From: an uncultured Bacteroides sp.
GTDB lineage: Bacteria; Bacteroidota; Bacteroidia; Bacteroidales; Bacteroidaceae
DNA: 64,000 nucleotides
Assembly (NCBI GenBank): GCA_958477465.1
Contig: CAUEFX010000004.1
Coordinates: forward strand, 1-64,000
Reading direction: 5' to 3'
Below, one piece after another: positions 31,614-41,899 of the stretch. Both the position numbers and the translations under genes were made by a program. Position 1 is the stretch's first letter, and each line of letters begins with the position of its first letter. Under the pieces are notes generated by a model that worked only from the letters and a program-made list of their open reading frames with translations, ran no database searches and was not told the origin of the DNA.

Positions 31614-34600
31614 TTATCTAACAATCACTTTATAAGTAGCATCGTCCACTTTCAGCAGATACAGTCCCTGTGCCAAAGGATAAGATACCGTACCGGCCTC
31701 CGCCACTTCATTTACAAGGATACGTCCGTCTGTTCCGGCTATCACTACAGAAGCCTGTTGAGGAAGCTCTACATACAGAGTAGCATCGGAAGTCCACATA
31801 CGTATAGAAGCGGCCTCTTCCTTTTCAATCCCCACAGCAGCAGTTTTGAAGGTGGCAGCAAGTATTGCATCGGCAGCAGGCATCACGAAAGAATCGTCTG
31901 TCAGTGTAGCCGGTTCTTCATTTACGGTCAACACATCCAACTGATAGCCGTCCTCCGGTGTAATGGTCAGTTGCACGCTGTTACCGGCCACAGCATAGAA
32001 TTCAGCTTCCGCATCCTGTGTTAGCAGAGCAGGCAGGGCAACGGTACCGTTAACCATTTCAGCAGATACCGATACCTTATAAGCATCACCGGCTTTTACG
32101 CTACCGCATACCGGAGAGCACTTTTCCGTATAAGTCCAGCCGGAGAGGTTGCTTCCCGTTGTACGGTTCAGATAACCGGCATACGCAGTCATCTCGTCAG
32201 CCAGCACTTTCGATTGTATATCCGCAGTTTCAAGAGCCGTACCGGATTTGTTTTCATTGGCAGCCTCTACAACACCTTCCAATCTGTAAGAACGGGTAAC
32301 CACCGGATTGTATCCGTCACCCAAGATAGATCCGCCTTTGGCACCGGAAACAACCTTTCCTGTGCTCAAACAAGCAATCACATCTCCCTGGATGTATCCT
32401 ACGATACCTCCAACTTTATCCGTACCGGAAACCGAACCGGTAGAAGAGCTATTGATAACCTTACAACCGCTACCGGCATTTCCAACCAAGCCACCGGCAT
32501 TGGTAGAAGATGCAATAATATGGCAGGAATCATTGTTACAATTCAGGACTACCGCTTTCGATTTCAAACTACCGGCGATGGCTCCCAAATAGAGATTTCC
32601 CGTTACCGATGACTTACCGGAAATGGTAACATTGGCAATCGTATCACCGGAAACACAGCCGAACAACCCGGCGTAACCGGAAGTTGCATTCACAACCATA
32701 TTCTTCACAGCATGGCCACGGCCGTCAAAAGCACCCTTGAAATTCTTGGTTGAACTGCCGATAGGCAACCAGGTAAAGTCGATACCATCGGCATTCTTGT
32801 GGGCAAGGTCAATATCGGCTGTCAAAGACACCCGTTTACCTGCCATCAGATCACCGCCATTGCTTACTTTGTCTGCAATATAGGCCAAACCGAGCGGAGT
32901 ATGAACTTCGTAACCGGCTTCTGTCTCGGCGTAGTCTGTTCCGGACACAGCCTCGGAAGCTACCTGATCCCAACGTCTCGGCAGGCTGAACAATACTTCC
33001 ACTTCCACATTACCGCCGGCTGTACGGAAATTGTTTACATATTCGTTCTGCAAATCACCGTTTACACGCAGTGCGTAGAATACATATCCTGCATCCGGAG
33101 TCGTAGCGAACTCTACAGCAGTGTTTTTCTTCACAAAAATAGTGGTGGAATCCTGAGCCAATGTGGCAGCGGGTTTCAGTAACTCATATTTTCCATGTTC
33201 GGATTCCTTCACGCTCAGAATATAAGCATCTGAAGCAATGGTGTTTTTAGCATCAAATGTCGGACAAGAGCTGCCGGTCTTTACCCATTGCAAATAAGAA
33301 ACCGACTCCGTGTTATTCAAATAGCCGGCAAAGTTCGACATCTCCGTGGCAAGATCCGCTCCGTACATCTGCCCTGCAGTAAGCGGATTTCCACTCGTAT
33401 TCACATCAGAATCGGCTGTTACCGTATTTTCAAGATAATAGCAACGGGTAATCGGTCCGGGGGTCTTCGAGTTATTATTATAGCCGACGATACCACCTAC
33501 ATATTTAACGGCAGAAACTTTGGCAGCGCTGCTTACGCAGTTCTTAATTTCAGAAAATGCATTGATATTTCCTACGATACCACCTGCCATGTTTGCACTT
33601 ACTGTGACGTCACCCGTATTATAACTGTTAGCGACCAAGCTCTTGCTCTTGCCACCGGTTGTCGGTGTTTGCAAGAAAGCGACAATACCGCCAGCAGTTG
33701 TTTTAGCTGAGACAGCCCCCGTATTAAAGCAGTTGTATAGAACGCATGAGGTATCTTTATCTCCTAAACGGCCTGCTATTCCTCCGCCCATATTCGCAGT
33801 TGTTGTCACATTACCCGTATTGGAACACATGGCAATAACCGTCTTCGCTCCGATTGCATCTCCCACGATTCCACCGACATACATAGCGGTCGAAGTCAGG
33901 TCGGCCGCATTATGACAGTTAGTCACCAATGTGTTGGATACAGCCCCTACCACTGCTCCCAAATACTGCTGCGTGGAAGAGATACGGCTGTTTCCGCCAA
34001 TCTTTACATTCTTGATTTCCGCCCCATCGGCTTTTCCTATCAATCCGACATACTTTTCTGTCGTAGCGTTGATGTACATATAATCAACCGTATAATCAGA
34101 GCCATCAAATACTCCGGTAAAAGGATGTTCGTTTGTTCCCATCGGCATCCAGCGCAAAGTATCTCCGGCAGCATTGGGTACTCCCAAATTAATATCACTG
34201 CTCAAACGGATAAATGTGTTTTCATCGCTCTCGCCGGCATTCACCTTGGAAGCAACATAAGCCAATCCCTTGGCTGTATAAACGTCATAGATATCTCCTT
34301 CCAGCTTATAGTCCGCACCGGCCTCGGCATACTGTGCCATATCCGCCCAAGTCAGGGCCTCACCGGAATCAAACAGCAGGGTTACCTCCACATCTTTTTC
34401 GGGCATGGTAAAAGTATTTCCTCCACACTTTTCTCCATTCAGTTTAAGACCGGAGAAGGCATATCCTTTATAAGGTTTTGCATCCAAGGTCACCTGCGTT
34501 CCGGCCGTATAATAAAATGCCTGTGCATCATCAGACGCCAACGGATGGGTAATGAGCTCACCCATCAAAGAAGGAACTACAACAGCCCGGTAGGTATTGG

Positions 34601-35807
34601 CAGCCACATCGGCATCCGGTACCGGATATCCCTCTTCACCCAGTTTCCAGGAAGCAGCGCCAAGTGCTCCTCCCGAAAGCATATTCTCATAACCGGCATT
34701 TGCCGTCAGCTCTTTGAGCAAGGCTTCACCTTTCAGTTGCTCATCGGTCAAGACAGTAAAATCAACCCCATTCTCACCGGATTCACCTCCGTTGTCTTTC
34801 GAATAATTGCGGCTGATAAGCGTATAAAAGGCATATGCCACAATGCTGTATCCCTTTCTACCATCCAGAGTTACCTCACCCATATTCAGGTTGTTGTTCA
34901 GACGTCCGCGAGCACCGACATAGACAGAACCGCCCGCTGCTTTACCGACAATACCGCCGCCCCGAATAACCGAGCCAAAATTGGCATTGTTCAACACACG
35001 CGAATCTCCGAAGAAATACCCTACGATACCTCCTGTATTGGAATTGTCGGCATCTCTTCCCGTCACTCCACCGTAGTTGACACAATTAACCACCGTATCC
35101 GCTTTACTTGTACTACCAGTGATACCGCCTACATAAGCCGTGGGGTTGCTGACTGCACCATAATTCTTACACCCTCCGATGTAGCCGTCCATACTCATAC
35201 GGCCGGCAATACCGCCCACATACACATTGGTACTTCCAGGAGAAGACACAGCCGTACGGTTGGTACAATTCAGGATACGGCTTTTAACCGTAAGACCGGC
35301 AACAGATCCAACCTGAGCGCTTATGTGAGTGGAAGTAACCGAAGAATTGACACCGATAACCAGATTGCGGACAGTTGCTCCGTTCAGGTTACCGAAAAGT
35401 CCGCCTGCTTCTACCGCTCCCGATACCTGCATACCGTCAATTGTATGTCCTTGCCCGTCAAACGTTCCTTTGAAAGGAATATCGATCTTGTATCCTCTGC
35501 TATAAAGACCGACCGGAGTCCATAATACGGTCTCTTCACCGACTGTTTTTGCCAAATTCACATCATTACCCAACTTAATGGTTTTCCCCTCGAATGTATA
35601 TTGATAAGTATTCACCAATACAGAAAGACCTGCCAGTTCTTCCGGCTTGGTCAAGGTGTATTCCTTACCGTCTTTGTTTTCGGTATACCATAAAGTATCC
35701 GGTTTCAGGCTGTTATCCGTCCAACTAACACCCTGTGCAGCTAAGGGAAGAGAAGAGGCTAACATCATTCCTCCCATTAACAATAGTAATTTTTGCTTCA
35801 TACTCAT
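31614..35807 (-). CDS. large secreted GLUG-repeat protein
   Basis: 1397 residues: signal peptide (ends LAAQG), then three similar modules. Each has a GLAYIADKVN-type block, a FKGTFDGQGHTIDGM block and a run of GLUG-type beta-helix repeats (YVGGIVG, NTGGIVGYF, GGSILGD patterns). Between modules are Listeria-Bacteroides-like beta strands (KGYAFSGLKLNGE, AGYVFYALRVNGD, DGYQLDVLTVNEE). The tail (VVIAGTDGRILVNEVAEAG, then GLYLLKV) resembles a type-A sorting domain. Such proteins are cell-surface adhesins or binding proteins; the ligand here is unknown. A start two codons later (35801) is equally possible. Confidence 0.8.
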   Translation of the reverse strand: MSMKQKLLLLMGGMMLASSLPLAAQGVSWTDNSLKPDTLWYTENKDGKEYTLTKPEELAGLSVLVNTYQYTFEGKTIKLGNDVNLAKTVGEETVLWTPVGLYSRGYKIDIPFKGTFDGQGHTIDGMQVSGAVEAGGLFGNLNGATVRNLVIGVNSSVTSTHISAQVGSVAGLTVKSRILNCTNRTAVSSPGSTNVYVGGIAGRMSMDGYIGGCKNYGAVSNPTAYVGGITGSTSKADTVVNCVNYGGVTGRDADNSNTGGIVGYFFGDSRVLNNANFGSVIRGGGIVGKAAGGSVYVGARGRLNNNLNMGEVTLDGRKGYSIVAYAFYTLISRNYSKDNGGESGENGVDFTVLTDEQLKGEALLKELTANAGYENMLSGGALGAASWKLGEEGYPVPDADVAANTYRAVVVPSLMGELITHPLASDDAQAFYYTAGTQVTLDAKPYKGYAFSGLKLNGEKCGGNTFTMPEKDVEVTLLFDSGEALTWADMAQYAEAGADYKLEGDIYDVYTAKGLAYVASKVNAGESDENTFIRLSSDINLGVPNAAGDTLRWMPMGTNEHPFTGVFDGSDYTVDYMYINATTEKYVGLIGKADGAEIKNVKIGGNSRISSTQQYLGAVVGAVSNTLVTNCHNAADLTSTAMYVGGIVGDAIGAKTVIAMCSNTGNVTTTANMGGGIAGRLGDKDTSCVLYNCFNTGAVSAKTTAGGIVAFLQTPTTGGKSKSLVANSYNTGDVTVSANMAGGIVGNINAFSEIKNCVSSAAKVSAVKYVGGIVGYNNNSKTPGPITRCYYLENTVTADSDVNTSGNPLTAGQMYGADLATEMSNFAGYLNNTESVSYLQWVKTGSSCPTFDAKNTIASDAYILSVKESEHGKYELLKPAATLAQDSTTIFVKKNTAVEFATTPDAGYVFYALRVNGDLQNEYVNNFRTAGGNVEVEVLFSLPRRWDQVASEAVSGTDYAETEAGYEVHTPLGLAYIADKVSNGGDLMAGKRVSLTADIDLAHKNADGIDFTWLPIGSSTKNFKGAFDGRGHAVKNMVVNATSGYAGLFGCVSGDTIANVTISGKSSVTGNLYLGAIAGSLKSKAVVLNCNNDSCHIIASSTNAGGLVGNAGSGCKVINSSSTGSVSGTDKVGGIVGYIQGDVIACLSTGKVVSGAKGGSILGDGYNPVVTRSYRLEGVVEAANENKSGTALETADIQSKVLADEMTAYAGYLNRTTGSNLSGWTYTEKCSPVCGSVKAGDAYKVSVSAEMVNGTVALPALLTQDAEAEFYAVAGNSVQLTITPEDGYQLDVLTVNEEPATLTDDSFVMPAADAILAATFKTAAVGIEKEEAASIRMWTSDATLYVELPQQASVVIAGTDGRILVNEVAEAGTVSYPLAQGLYLLKVDDATYKVIVR

Positions 35808-35850
35808 TTACCTTATTTATTAACACAAAAAAAAGTTATCCATTATCTCA

Positions 35851-37386
35851 TTAAAAAGCGACTCCCACAGAAGCCGTCAGGCTATTGGCTGAAGAAGGGC
35901 GCGTATCGTGTCTGTATGCATACCGCAGCTCCAGAAACAAACCATAGTTTTTATGCCGGAGACAATCTCCTCTCACTGCTGCTTGAAAACCGGTCTGATT
36001 GGCCGACAAATAATCATAATTTCCATATACCGGCCGGTTCAGCTTCTCCGCTTCCTGTGTTTCGGCTGCAACCAACTGCAACTTCGGGGCAAAAGAAGCG
36101 ACATAACCTCCTCCCAATTCTCCCCGCAGTAACCAACGGCCGCAAGGAAACATCGCCTTCAACATCAACTGAGAATGTAGCCGGTGAATCTCCATTTCAC
36201 GGCGGGGATATACATAGCGGGTATCCGTATCGGTATATTCAATGGATGGAAGGACTGAAAAGACAATCCCCGACTGGTAGCTATACTCGTAAAAACCCGA
36301 CAGCACCCCGCGGCCTATCCGATTCGTATACATTTTGTCTTCCGCTATCTGCGGATAAATATTGCCGGAAGCATCTCCGAACAGATTCTCCGTTCCGGTA
36401 CGTTTGGTCAATGCGGCTTCCAGCTTCATCCCCCAACGCGAGAGTTTATCTTTACCGCTACGCCAAGCAATCTCTCCTTGCAGACCATGTTCTCCGACGG
36501 ATGCCATCGGCAGTTCGTTAAGGGAAGATATTATTTTATCAAAAGAGAAGTAATCGTAAAGCAAGGATACGGAAAAGCCTCCCTCGCCGGCATGGAAAGG
36601 TGAAAGATTCACACTCCCGCCAAAAGAACGTCCTTTATAGAATGTCTCTCCTTTGGCTCCGCGAAAACGATAATAATCGGTGCCCAATCCGGTGAAATGA
36701 TAGATATTGGGAACTCCTAATTCGTTGTAAAACTGCAAATCGTTGGTCTGTTTATACTTGCGGGCATGCAATGAATATCCCAGTGCATAATGGTTGCCGG
36801 TTTTCCAGGACATACCGACTGTAAAGAACAGGTCTCCCGTCAGGTTCTTGGGACGTGGATCCGCATTCCGGTACTCGATATTGGCACCATAAGAACCTTC
36901 GGCGCCAATGGTATATCCTCCTTTACGGTAAGCATATCCACCGGAGAAATAATACTGTTCGGATTTCAGGTCACCGCCCACTGTATCCCCCATCACATAA
37001 GGATACAACAGCAGATAATCCGAGGTTTCATTCCAGCGCCGCCCGGTTTTCTTCCCGTTCTTATAGCGGGCTTCCCCCCACAGGCTGCTACTCCCCTTAC
37101 GGATAAAAGAGCGCACATCCACGCCCCCCATATACCGGCCATCTCCCTCTTCCGCCAGCGAAGGCAGTTCTTCATGAATATACTCTCCCCCTGCACGCAA
37201 TTCATTCAGTGTCGATGGGTGCCAGACATATTTCATCGCCGGATTATCATAAACCAAGGAGAAGAAACCGCTTTCTGCCGCCGTACCGTTGCTCCGTATA
37301 CGTCCGGACAAAGACAGGCTGTCTGCATCGGCAGCATACAATCCCGAAAAGGAAAAGAATAAAACAGTCATTAAATAGTATCTCAT
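35851..37386 (-). CDS. DUF6850-type outer-membrane beta-barrel protein
   Basis: 511 residues from the ATG at 37386, which gives the signal peptide MRYYLMTVLFFSFSGLYAAD. The longer frame from 37509 would overlap the DUF4876 gene and is rejected. The body has many amphipathic strands ending in aromatics (SLWGEARYKNGKKTGRRWNE, GAEGSYGANIEYRNADPR) and ends in AF, typical of outer-membrane barrels. I recall this family as DUF6850. It is 20 bases after the DUF4876 gene. It lacks a plug domain, so it is not itself TonB-driven. Confidence 0.75.
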   Translation of the reverse strand: MRYYLMTVLFFSFSGLYAADADSLSLSGRIRSNGTAAESGFFSLVYDNPAMKYVWHPSTLNELRAGGEYIHEELPSLAEEGDGRYMGGVDVRSFIRKGSSSLWGEARYKNGKKTGRRWNETSDYLLLYPYVMGDTVGGDLKSEQYYFSGGYAYRKGGYTIGAEGSYGANIEYRNADPRPKNLTGDLFFTVGMSWKTGNHYALGYSLHARKYKQTNDLQFYNELGVPNIYHFTGLGTDYYRFRGAKGETFYKGRSFGGSVNLSPFHAGEGGFSVSLLYDYFSFDKIISSLNELPMASVGEHGLQGEIAWRSGKDKLSRWGMKLEAALTKRTGTENLFGDASGNIYPQIAEDKMYTNRIGRGVLSGFYEYSYQSGIVFSVLPSIEYTDTDTRYVYPRREMEIHRLHSQLMLKAMFPCGRWLLRGELGGGYVASFAPKLQLVAAETQEAEKLNRPVYGNYDYLSANQTGFQAAVRGDCLRHKNYGLFLELRYAYRHDTRPSSANSLTASVGVAF

Positions 37387-37406
37387 GATCGATGTCGGGG
37401 TTAAAG

Positions 37407-38699
37407 TCATTCCACAACGGGCTGTACTCCGTCGTATGTCAATGTTTCGGCCTTCTTTCCATCGGCGCTTATCGCCGTCTTTTGCTCTTCGATGAGAGAA
37501 GGTATGCACTCTGTATTGAAATCGTCCGTCGAGTTATCCGTATCCTGCAATACCCTGTGGCCGTTCTCATTCAGATAAAGCATTTTCCGCCGGACACTCT
37601 TGAAATAACGGTCCATGTCAAAATCTATCTTTCCGCAATGGGTCCATCCGGCATCAATGGTGGGTGGCAATACATTCCATTGCCGTTCTGCCTCCACGCT
37701 GCAATTCACTCCGTCGACAATCCAGTTGTTCGGCAGTTTATAGGCTTTCTGAGACCAGGGGTAATTGCCTTGCGGGCTCGATACGATGTATTCATACCGA
37801 TAGAAGAACTTTTTCAGATACTCCTCTTTCGGAACCTGCATACGCGCCAATGCGTACGAACGAAAACCGCGATTATGGAGTATAAAGACAGAAAGCGTAT
37901 AGCAGTACCACTTATCGAGGTTCTCCACCGTTTCACTGTCGATGTCCATATTGCCCGGCGATGTGGAGACATCATACCATTCAAAATCGGCTTTACTAAG
38001 ATCGAAGGAGTTCGGGTTGGCCACCTGATGATTGATACCGGTATCGCAAATCACCATGCTCTCACCGGGCTGCACCGGATGTTCCTTGCCACTGCCCGGA
38101 ACGACGTAAATGGCGTGCACCGTCATCGTGTCCTGACGGATATCCGGAACATACTCATACTTCTGCGTAGAGACAAATTTGGATTCCACCAGTGCCAGCC
38201 CGTCGGCATACAGCACATGGTCTGTGTTATTGTAGATTTTCACATACGAATCGCCGTAATACTGTTTGCCGCTCTCACGCAACGTACCTGTAAAGAATAT
38301 CTCTTCGATGATAAAATCATCCTTATCGATGAGCAGATGGGCATTCATCGTCAACGACACATTTCCGGATGTCAGATTCACATTTTCCAGAGCGCCACGC
38401 AGGCGTCCTTTTACCGTATTCCCCTCGTTTACATAGGTTATATCAGCCTTGTAGAAACAGTTGTACAATCCTTGAGGCAGTTCCGGTTTCTCTGTGGCAG
38501 GCACCTTCACGGACAGTCCGCTGGATATGTTCTGGAAAGTGAGGGTGTCGTTCGCTACCGATGCACCGGACAGGTTATCGGGAAGTTTTACGGTAACCCC
38601 GGTAACAGTTCTCGACACATCTTCCAACTCGTTACAGGCAGTAATACCCGACAACAGAATTACAATCGCCAATAAAAACAAACTCTTTTCGTACTTCAT
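37407..38699 (-). CDS. DUF4876-family lipoprotein
   Basis: 430 residues with a lipoprotein signal (ITAC, Cys 22). An N-terminal Ig-like domain (residues 30-140) precedes a DUF4876 region rich in beta strands (YVKIYNNTDHVLYADGLAL, HPVQPGESMVICDTGINHQ), reminiscent of a lamin-tail fold. It lies 21 bases downstream of the TonB receptor gene. Among Bacteroides TonB systems a surface lipoprotein at this position usually captures the ligand for the receptor; that role here is inference. It is not SusD-like. Confidence 0.8.
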   Translation of the reverse strand: MKYEKSLFLLAIVILLSGITACNELEDVSRTVTGVTVKLPDNLSGASVANDTLTFQNISSGLSVKVPATEKPELPQGLYNCFYKADITYVNEGNTVKGRLRGALENVNLTSGNVSLTMNAHLLIDKDDFIIEEIFFTGTLRESGKQYYGDSYVKIYNNTDHVLYADGLALVESKFVSTQKYEYVPDIRQDTMTVHAIYVVPGSGKEHPVQPGESMVICDTGINHQVANPNSFDLSKADFEWYDVSTSPGNMDIDSETVENLDKWYCYTLSVFILHNRGFRSYALARMQVPKEEYLKKFFYRYEYIVSSPQGNYPWSQKAYKLPNNWIVDGVNCSVEAERQWNVLPPTIDAGWTHCGKIDFDMDRYFKSVRRKMLYLNENGHRVLQDTDNSTDDFNTECIPSLIEEQKTAISADGKKAETLTYDGVQPVVE

Positions 38700-38720
38700 A
38701 TATAGAATAGAATAAATTAT

Positions 38721-41534
38721 TTATAAACTGAAATTCAACTCCATGCCGAAATAAGGATCCACATTCCGGCGTACTGTCAATCCACGGCTTTTAAAGTCGG
38801 GAGTATAGTCCAAAAGCTTATTGGCAAAAAATGCCAGATTAAGGTACTTCCCTATCTTCTTCGTAACTTTCAGATTGACATAGAAAGCCATCGGTACGGT
38901 GTATTTATCAAAAGTTCCCGAACTGATGGGAATAATCAGATGTTGCAGGAAAAGGTCCTCTTTCGATGCCTCCGTATAGGGATGCTCCTGTCCGTCCTCC
39001 GCCCACAAATAACTTTCGGGGACTCCGTCACGATAGAATGCCTGCTTGCTGGTAAACCACATACATTGCAGCGAGGTGGAGAAAATCAATCCCCACTCCG
39101 GTATCTGCGTATCGAGCATCAAGTTTGTATTGAACTGCTGGTAGACATTCCCGTCATCCCAGTTATAGATACCGATGTACGAATCGGACACCGCCTGACC
39201 GTCTACCATCTCGGATACGGTGCGTGGCATACGGATGCTGTTGGTATAGGTAGAACGGAACCATGCCCCACTAAGATTTACCACCGTTCGCAGCGGTTTG
39301 ATACGTTGTGAACGGAACTGGAATTCCACTCCCTCTTTCAGCAGACGGCTTCCATTGGTTGCTTTATTGTATCCTCCCAAGACCTTCCTGTCCGTATAAG
39401 GCAGGTCGTCCAACGATGGAGGTCCCTGCAAAGCCGAACTGGTAATATTGCTTATATCGTAATCCCTATAAGCATACGAGGCATAAGTAGCCATGTAGCG
39501 GAAGCCGGTATTCATGGACTCACGGAAATAGCTTACCGACAGGCGGTTTCCACCGTAAGTAAAGTCCGTGCGCAACTCCCATTTCTTATTGCGTGCCGGA
39601 CGCAACTCGTAGTTGGTGCGGTCTTCGATATAGCTTTTTATGTTGAAACGGCTGTTCTGTTCCGGATTCAGAACATCGTAATAGCCGAGCTGCACAATGT
39701 CTTTATAATAAGCATCGGGGAAGAGATAATCGAGTGTAGGCATCTTGGTAGTCCAGCCGATGCCGCCCCCCAATGCGATTTCGAGGTTATGGCTTTTGCC
39801 CAGGTCGATTGCGGGGAAATTCCACAACCCGTTGATACGGGGATCCAGATAAAACTTATTGTTCAGAACGTATCGCCTGTCGAGCCCGACAAGTGCCATC
39901 GCACGTATACCGCCCATCAGTTCCAGTTTGTGACGGCCGATCTTCGCCGTCATTACATCTTCTGCAAATACCCCCACATTCTGCAATGCAGGAATGTCTT
40001 TATAAGCTCTCGGACGGCTGCTCCATCCGCCGGTAGTCAGCGGCCGGGTAAGATCGTACACTTGTCCGCGGCCGAAATTCTTCGTATAGCTCCATTCACC
40101 TCCCACCTTGGCATTATTCTTTACCGGACCGTCGGTAAATGAAAAGTCTCCTTTCAATTTGACAAAGGCATTGAACGGTTTTCCATCCGAAAGATAATCT
40201 GCCACATACTCTTTGAAAAGAAGAGCCGCATCATGCTCGCCCTCGCCCGTGGTGGAAGGAACAATCATATAACGCTGCGGCGCCACCAATTTACGGCGCG
40301 TCAGGCGATCGAACTGCGCATTGGCCGATGTATTCAGTTCGATCCCTTTGACTGCCTTTACTTTCGGGAAAGTCCAAAGGAAGTTATTGGTCAGAGCTAC
40401 CCGGTTGTAGGTAGATTTATAAGTATCCGTATTGCCGTAGTTCAGTTCGGGATCTTCTTTGGCATTATCGAACGACCCGGTATAGTCAATGCCCGGCGCA
40501 TAACGCATGGTCCAGTTATCATGTATATAATTCCAGGTAAAGCGCAACGAAGTGTTCATGCGCTTGTAGTTCACCAGATTATTACGGGGATCGGGTTTGG
40601 AATCCAGATAGCCAGCATCCACATTCACCACCCCGTCTTTGGCACCCGGCAAGGCAAATCCCTTCCCAGCAGAGAAAAGTTTGCTGTATCCGTCTGCCTT
40701 GAAACGCGCATTGAGGGGAGTCAGTTTACGTATCTTCTTTATATTGACAATTCCACTGGTGAGGTTTCCATATTCGGCAGACGGGATTCCTCTCACTACT
40801 TCCACACTTTCGATGTCGTCCGTGGAAATAGAACGCATATCCACTCCCCGGTTGACAATGCTGCGGCTGCTCTCCGCCGAATTATCCGATACCGGCGAAG
40901 ATTGAAGATTAGCATCGGTATTGATTGGGATACCGTCTACTACAAATTGTGTACCGAGTGAGGTAATGGAATAATCGCTCCCGGCGCTCCCTTTGGTTCC
41001 GTCGGCTCTGATAACACCCGTTTCGCGCAGAGTGATTGTATTGGCAGACCCCATATCCGGATCACGCGACATTCCTCCGGGCAGCAACTCCATCAAATCG
41101 GCAAAGCTGTTGGGTTGCAGGTGTTGCATGGCCGGACGGTCTATCTTTGAAGAAGAGACGAGTCCTTTCGACTCCGTGGCTGTAATGACAACTTCCTTCA
41201 ACTGGTTGTCGGAGCGTAATCCGATAGTCATATACGTACTTTTCGTCAGGTCTACCGTACGTTGCAGACGCCCGTAACCAATAAAAGAGACTGTGAGTTT
41301 ATAGGCGCCCGGAAGAACATCGGTTATCCGGAACGTTCCATCATCGCCGGCTATAGCCGAATACCGGCGTGCATTTTCACTCTCCAACAGAACAGTTGCA
41401 TAAGGAAGCGTTTCAAGAGTAACCGCATCGCGTATAATACCGTTAAATATCAACTTATCTGCGGCACAAACGTTCCCTGCATACACTAATAGAAATAAAA
41501 ATAAGAAACAATATCTTGTCTTTTTTTGTCTCAT
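38721..41534 (-). CDS. TonB-dependent receptor, first gene of a ten-gene operon
   Basis: 937 residues from the ATG at 41534. Signal peptide ends VCAAD, followed by a carboxypeptidase-regulatory-like domain (FNGIIRDAVTLETLPYATVL ... FIGYGRLQRTVDL), a plug (SFADLMELLPGG, VVDGIPINTD, VEVVRGIPSAEYGNLTSGIV) and a long barrel ending PYFGMELNFSL. The plug carries a Ser-rich insert near NLQSSPVSDNSAESSRS. No SusD partner is present. The next gene is a DUF4876 lipoprotein. Substrate unknown; the company of PepSY and Cys/His proteins favours iron, a siderophore or heme. Confidence 0.87.
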   Translation of the reverse strand: MRQKKTRYCFLFLFLLVYAGNVCAADKLIFNGIIRDAVTLETLPYATVLLESENARRYSAIAGDDGTFRITDVLPGAYKLTVSFIGYGRLQRTVDLTKSTYMTIGLRSDNQLKEVVITATESKGLVSSSKIDRPAMQHLQPNSFADLMELLPGGMSRDPDMGSANTITLRETGVIRADGTKGSAGSDYSITSLGTQFVVDGIPINTDANLQSSPVSDNSAESSRSIVNRGVDMRSISTDDIESVEVVRGIPSAEYGNLTSGIVNIKKIRKLTPLNARFKADGYSKLFSAGKGFALPGAKDGVVNVDAGYLDSKPDPRNNLVNYKRMNTSLRFTWNYIHDNWTMRYAPGIDYTGSFDNAKEDPELNYGNTDTYKSTYNRVALTNNFLWTFPKVKAVKGIELNTSANAQFDRLTRRKLVAPQRYMIVPSTTGEGEHDAALLFKEYVADYLSDGKPFNAFVKLKGDFSFTDGPVKNNAKVGGEWSYTKNFGRGQVYDLTRPLTTGGWSSRPRAYKDIPALQNVGVFAEDVMTAKIGRHKLELMGGIRAMALVGLDRRYVLNNKFYLDPRINGLWNFPAIDLGKSHNLEIALGGGIGWTTKMPTLDYLFPDAYYKDIVQLGYYDVLNPEQNSRFNIKSYIEDRTNYELRPARNKKWELRTDFTYGGNRLSVSYFRESMNTGFRYMATYASYAYRDYDISNITSSALQGPPSLDDLPYTDRKVLGGYNKATNGSRLLKEGVEFQFRSQRIKPLRTVVNLSGAWFRSTYTNSIRMPRTVSEMVDGQAVSDSYIGIYNWDDGNVYQQFNTNLMLDTQIPEWGLIFSTSLQCMWFTSKQAFYRDGVPESYLWAEDGQEHPYTEASKEDLFLQHLIIPISSGTFDKYTVPMAFYVNLKVTKKIGKYLNLAFFANKLLDYTPDFKSRGLTVRRNVDPYFGMELNFSL

Positions 41535-41899
41535 AAGTCCAGAACGTATTTCAAACGACAAAAAAAGGACAAAACGAAATAACAAGAAATACCTACAAAT
41601 TAGTATTCGCTTATAGAGTAGTACTCAACTTTAGGTAGTTTCCGTTCCACACAACGCAGTATAGATTAAGTCTTTATGATTATCGGATTCAGACAGGGCG
41701 ATCGAAGAAGAAAATATCCGGAGACATAAAAAGGTAACATATTCCAACTTAAAAACGGGCAGGATTCACCATAACCGTCATCCCGGTGCTTACTGCCGCC
41801 AAGCACGGTCCATACAGAGCATAAGCACGGTCCATACAGGACATAAGCACCGTCCATACAGAACATAAGCACCGTGCTTAGTACGGCCAAGCACGGTCC
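41535..41899. other. intergenic region upstream of the TonB operon
   Basis: No gene seen. It holds a palindrome GAGTAGTACTC (41616-41626) that might be an operator, and a 22-bp tandem repeat (41801-41904) that ends at the stop of the transporter gene. No convincing TAnnTTTG box was found for the operon. The frame at 41666-41890 is made by the repeat. Confidence 0.55.

Noticed and set aside
33912..35525. 537-codon plus-strand frame inside the GLUG gene
   Set aside because: Antisense shadow of a well-supported gene; no protein features.
37392..38675. 427-codon plus-strand frame opposite the DUF4876 gene
   Set aside because: Antisense shadow; the minus-strand product has a lipoprotein signal and a known domain.
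41666..41890. 74-codon minus-strand frame
   Set aside because: Created by the 22-bp tandem repeat; repeated peptide is an artefact.
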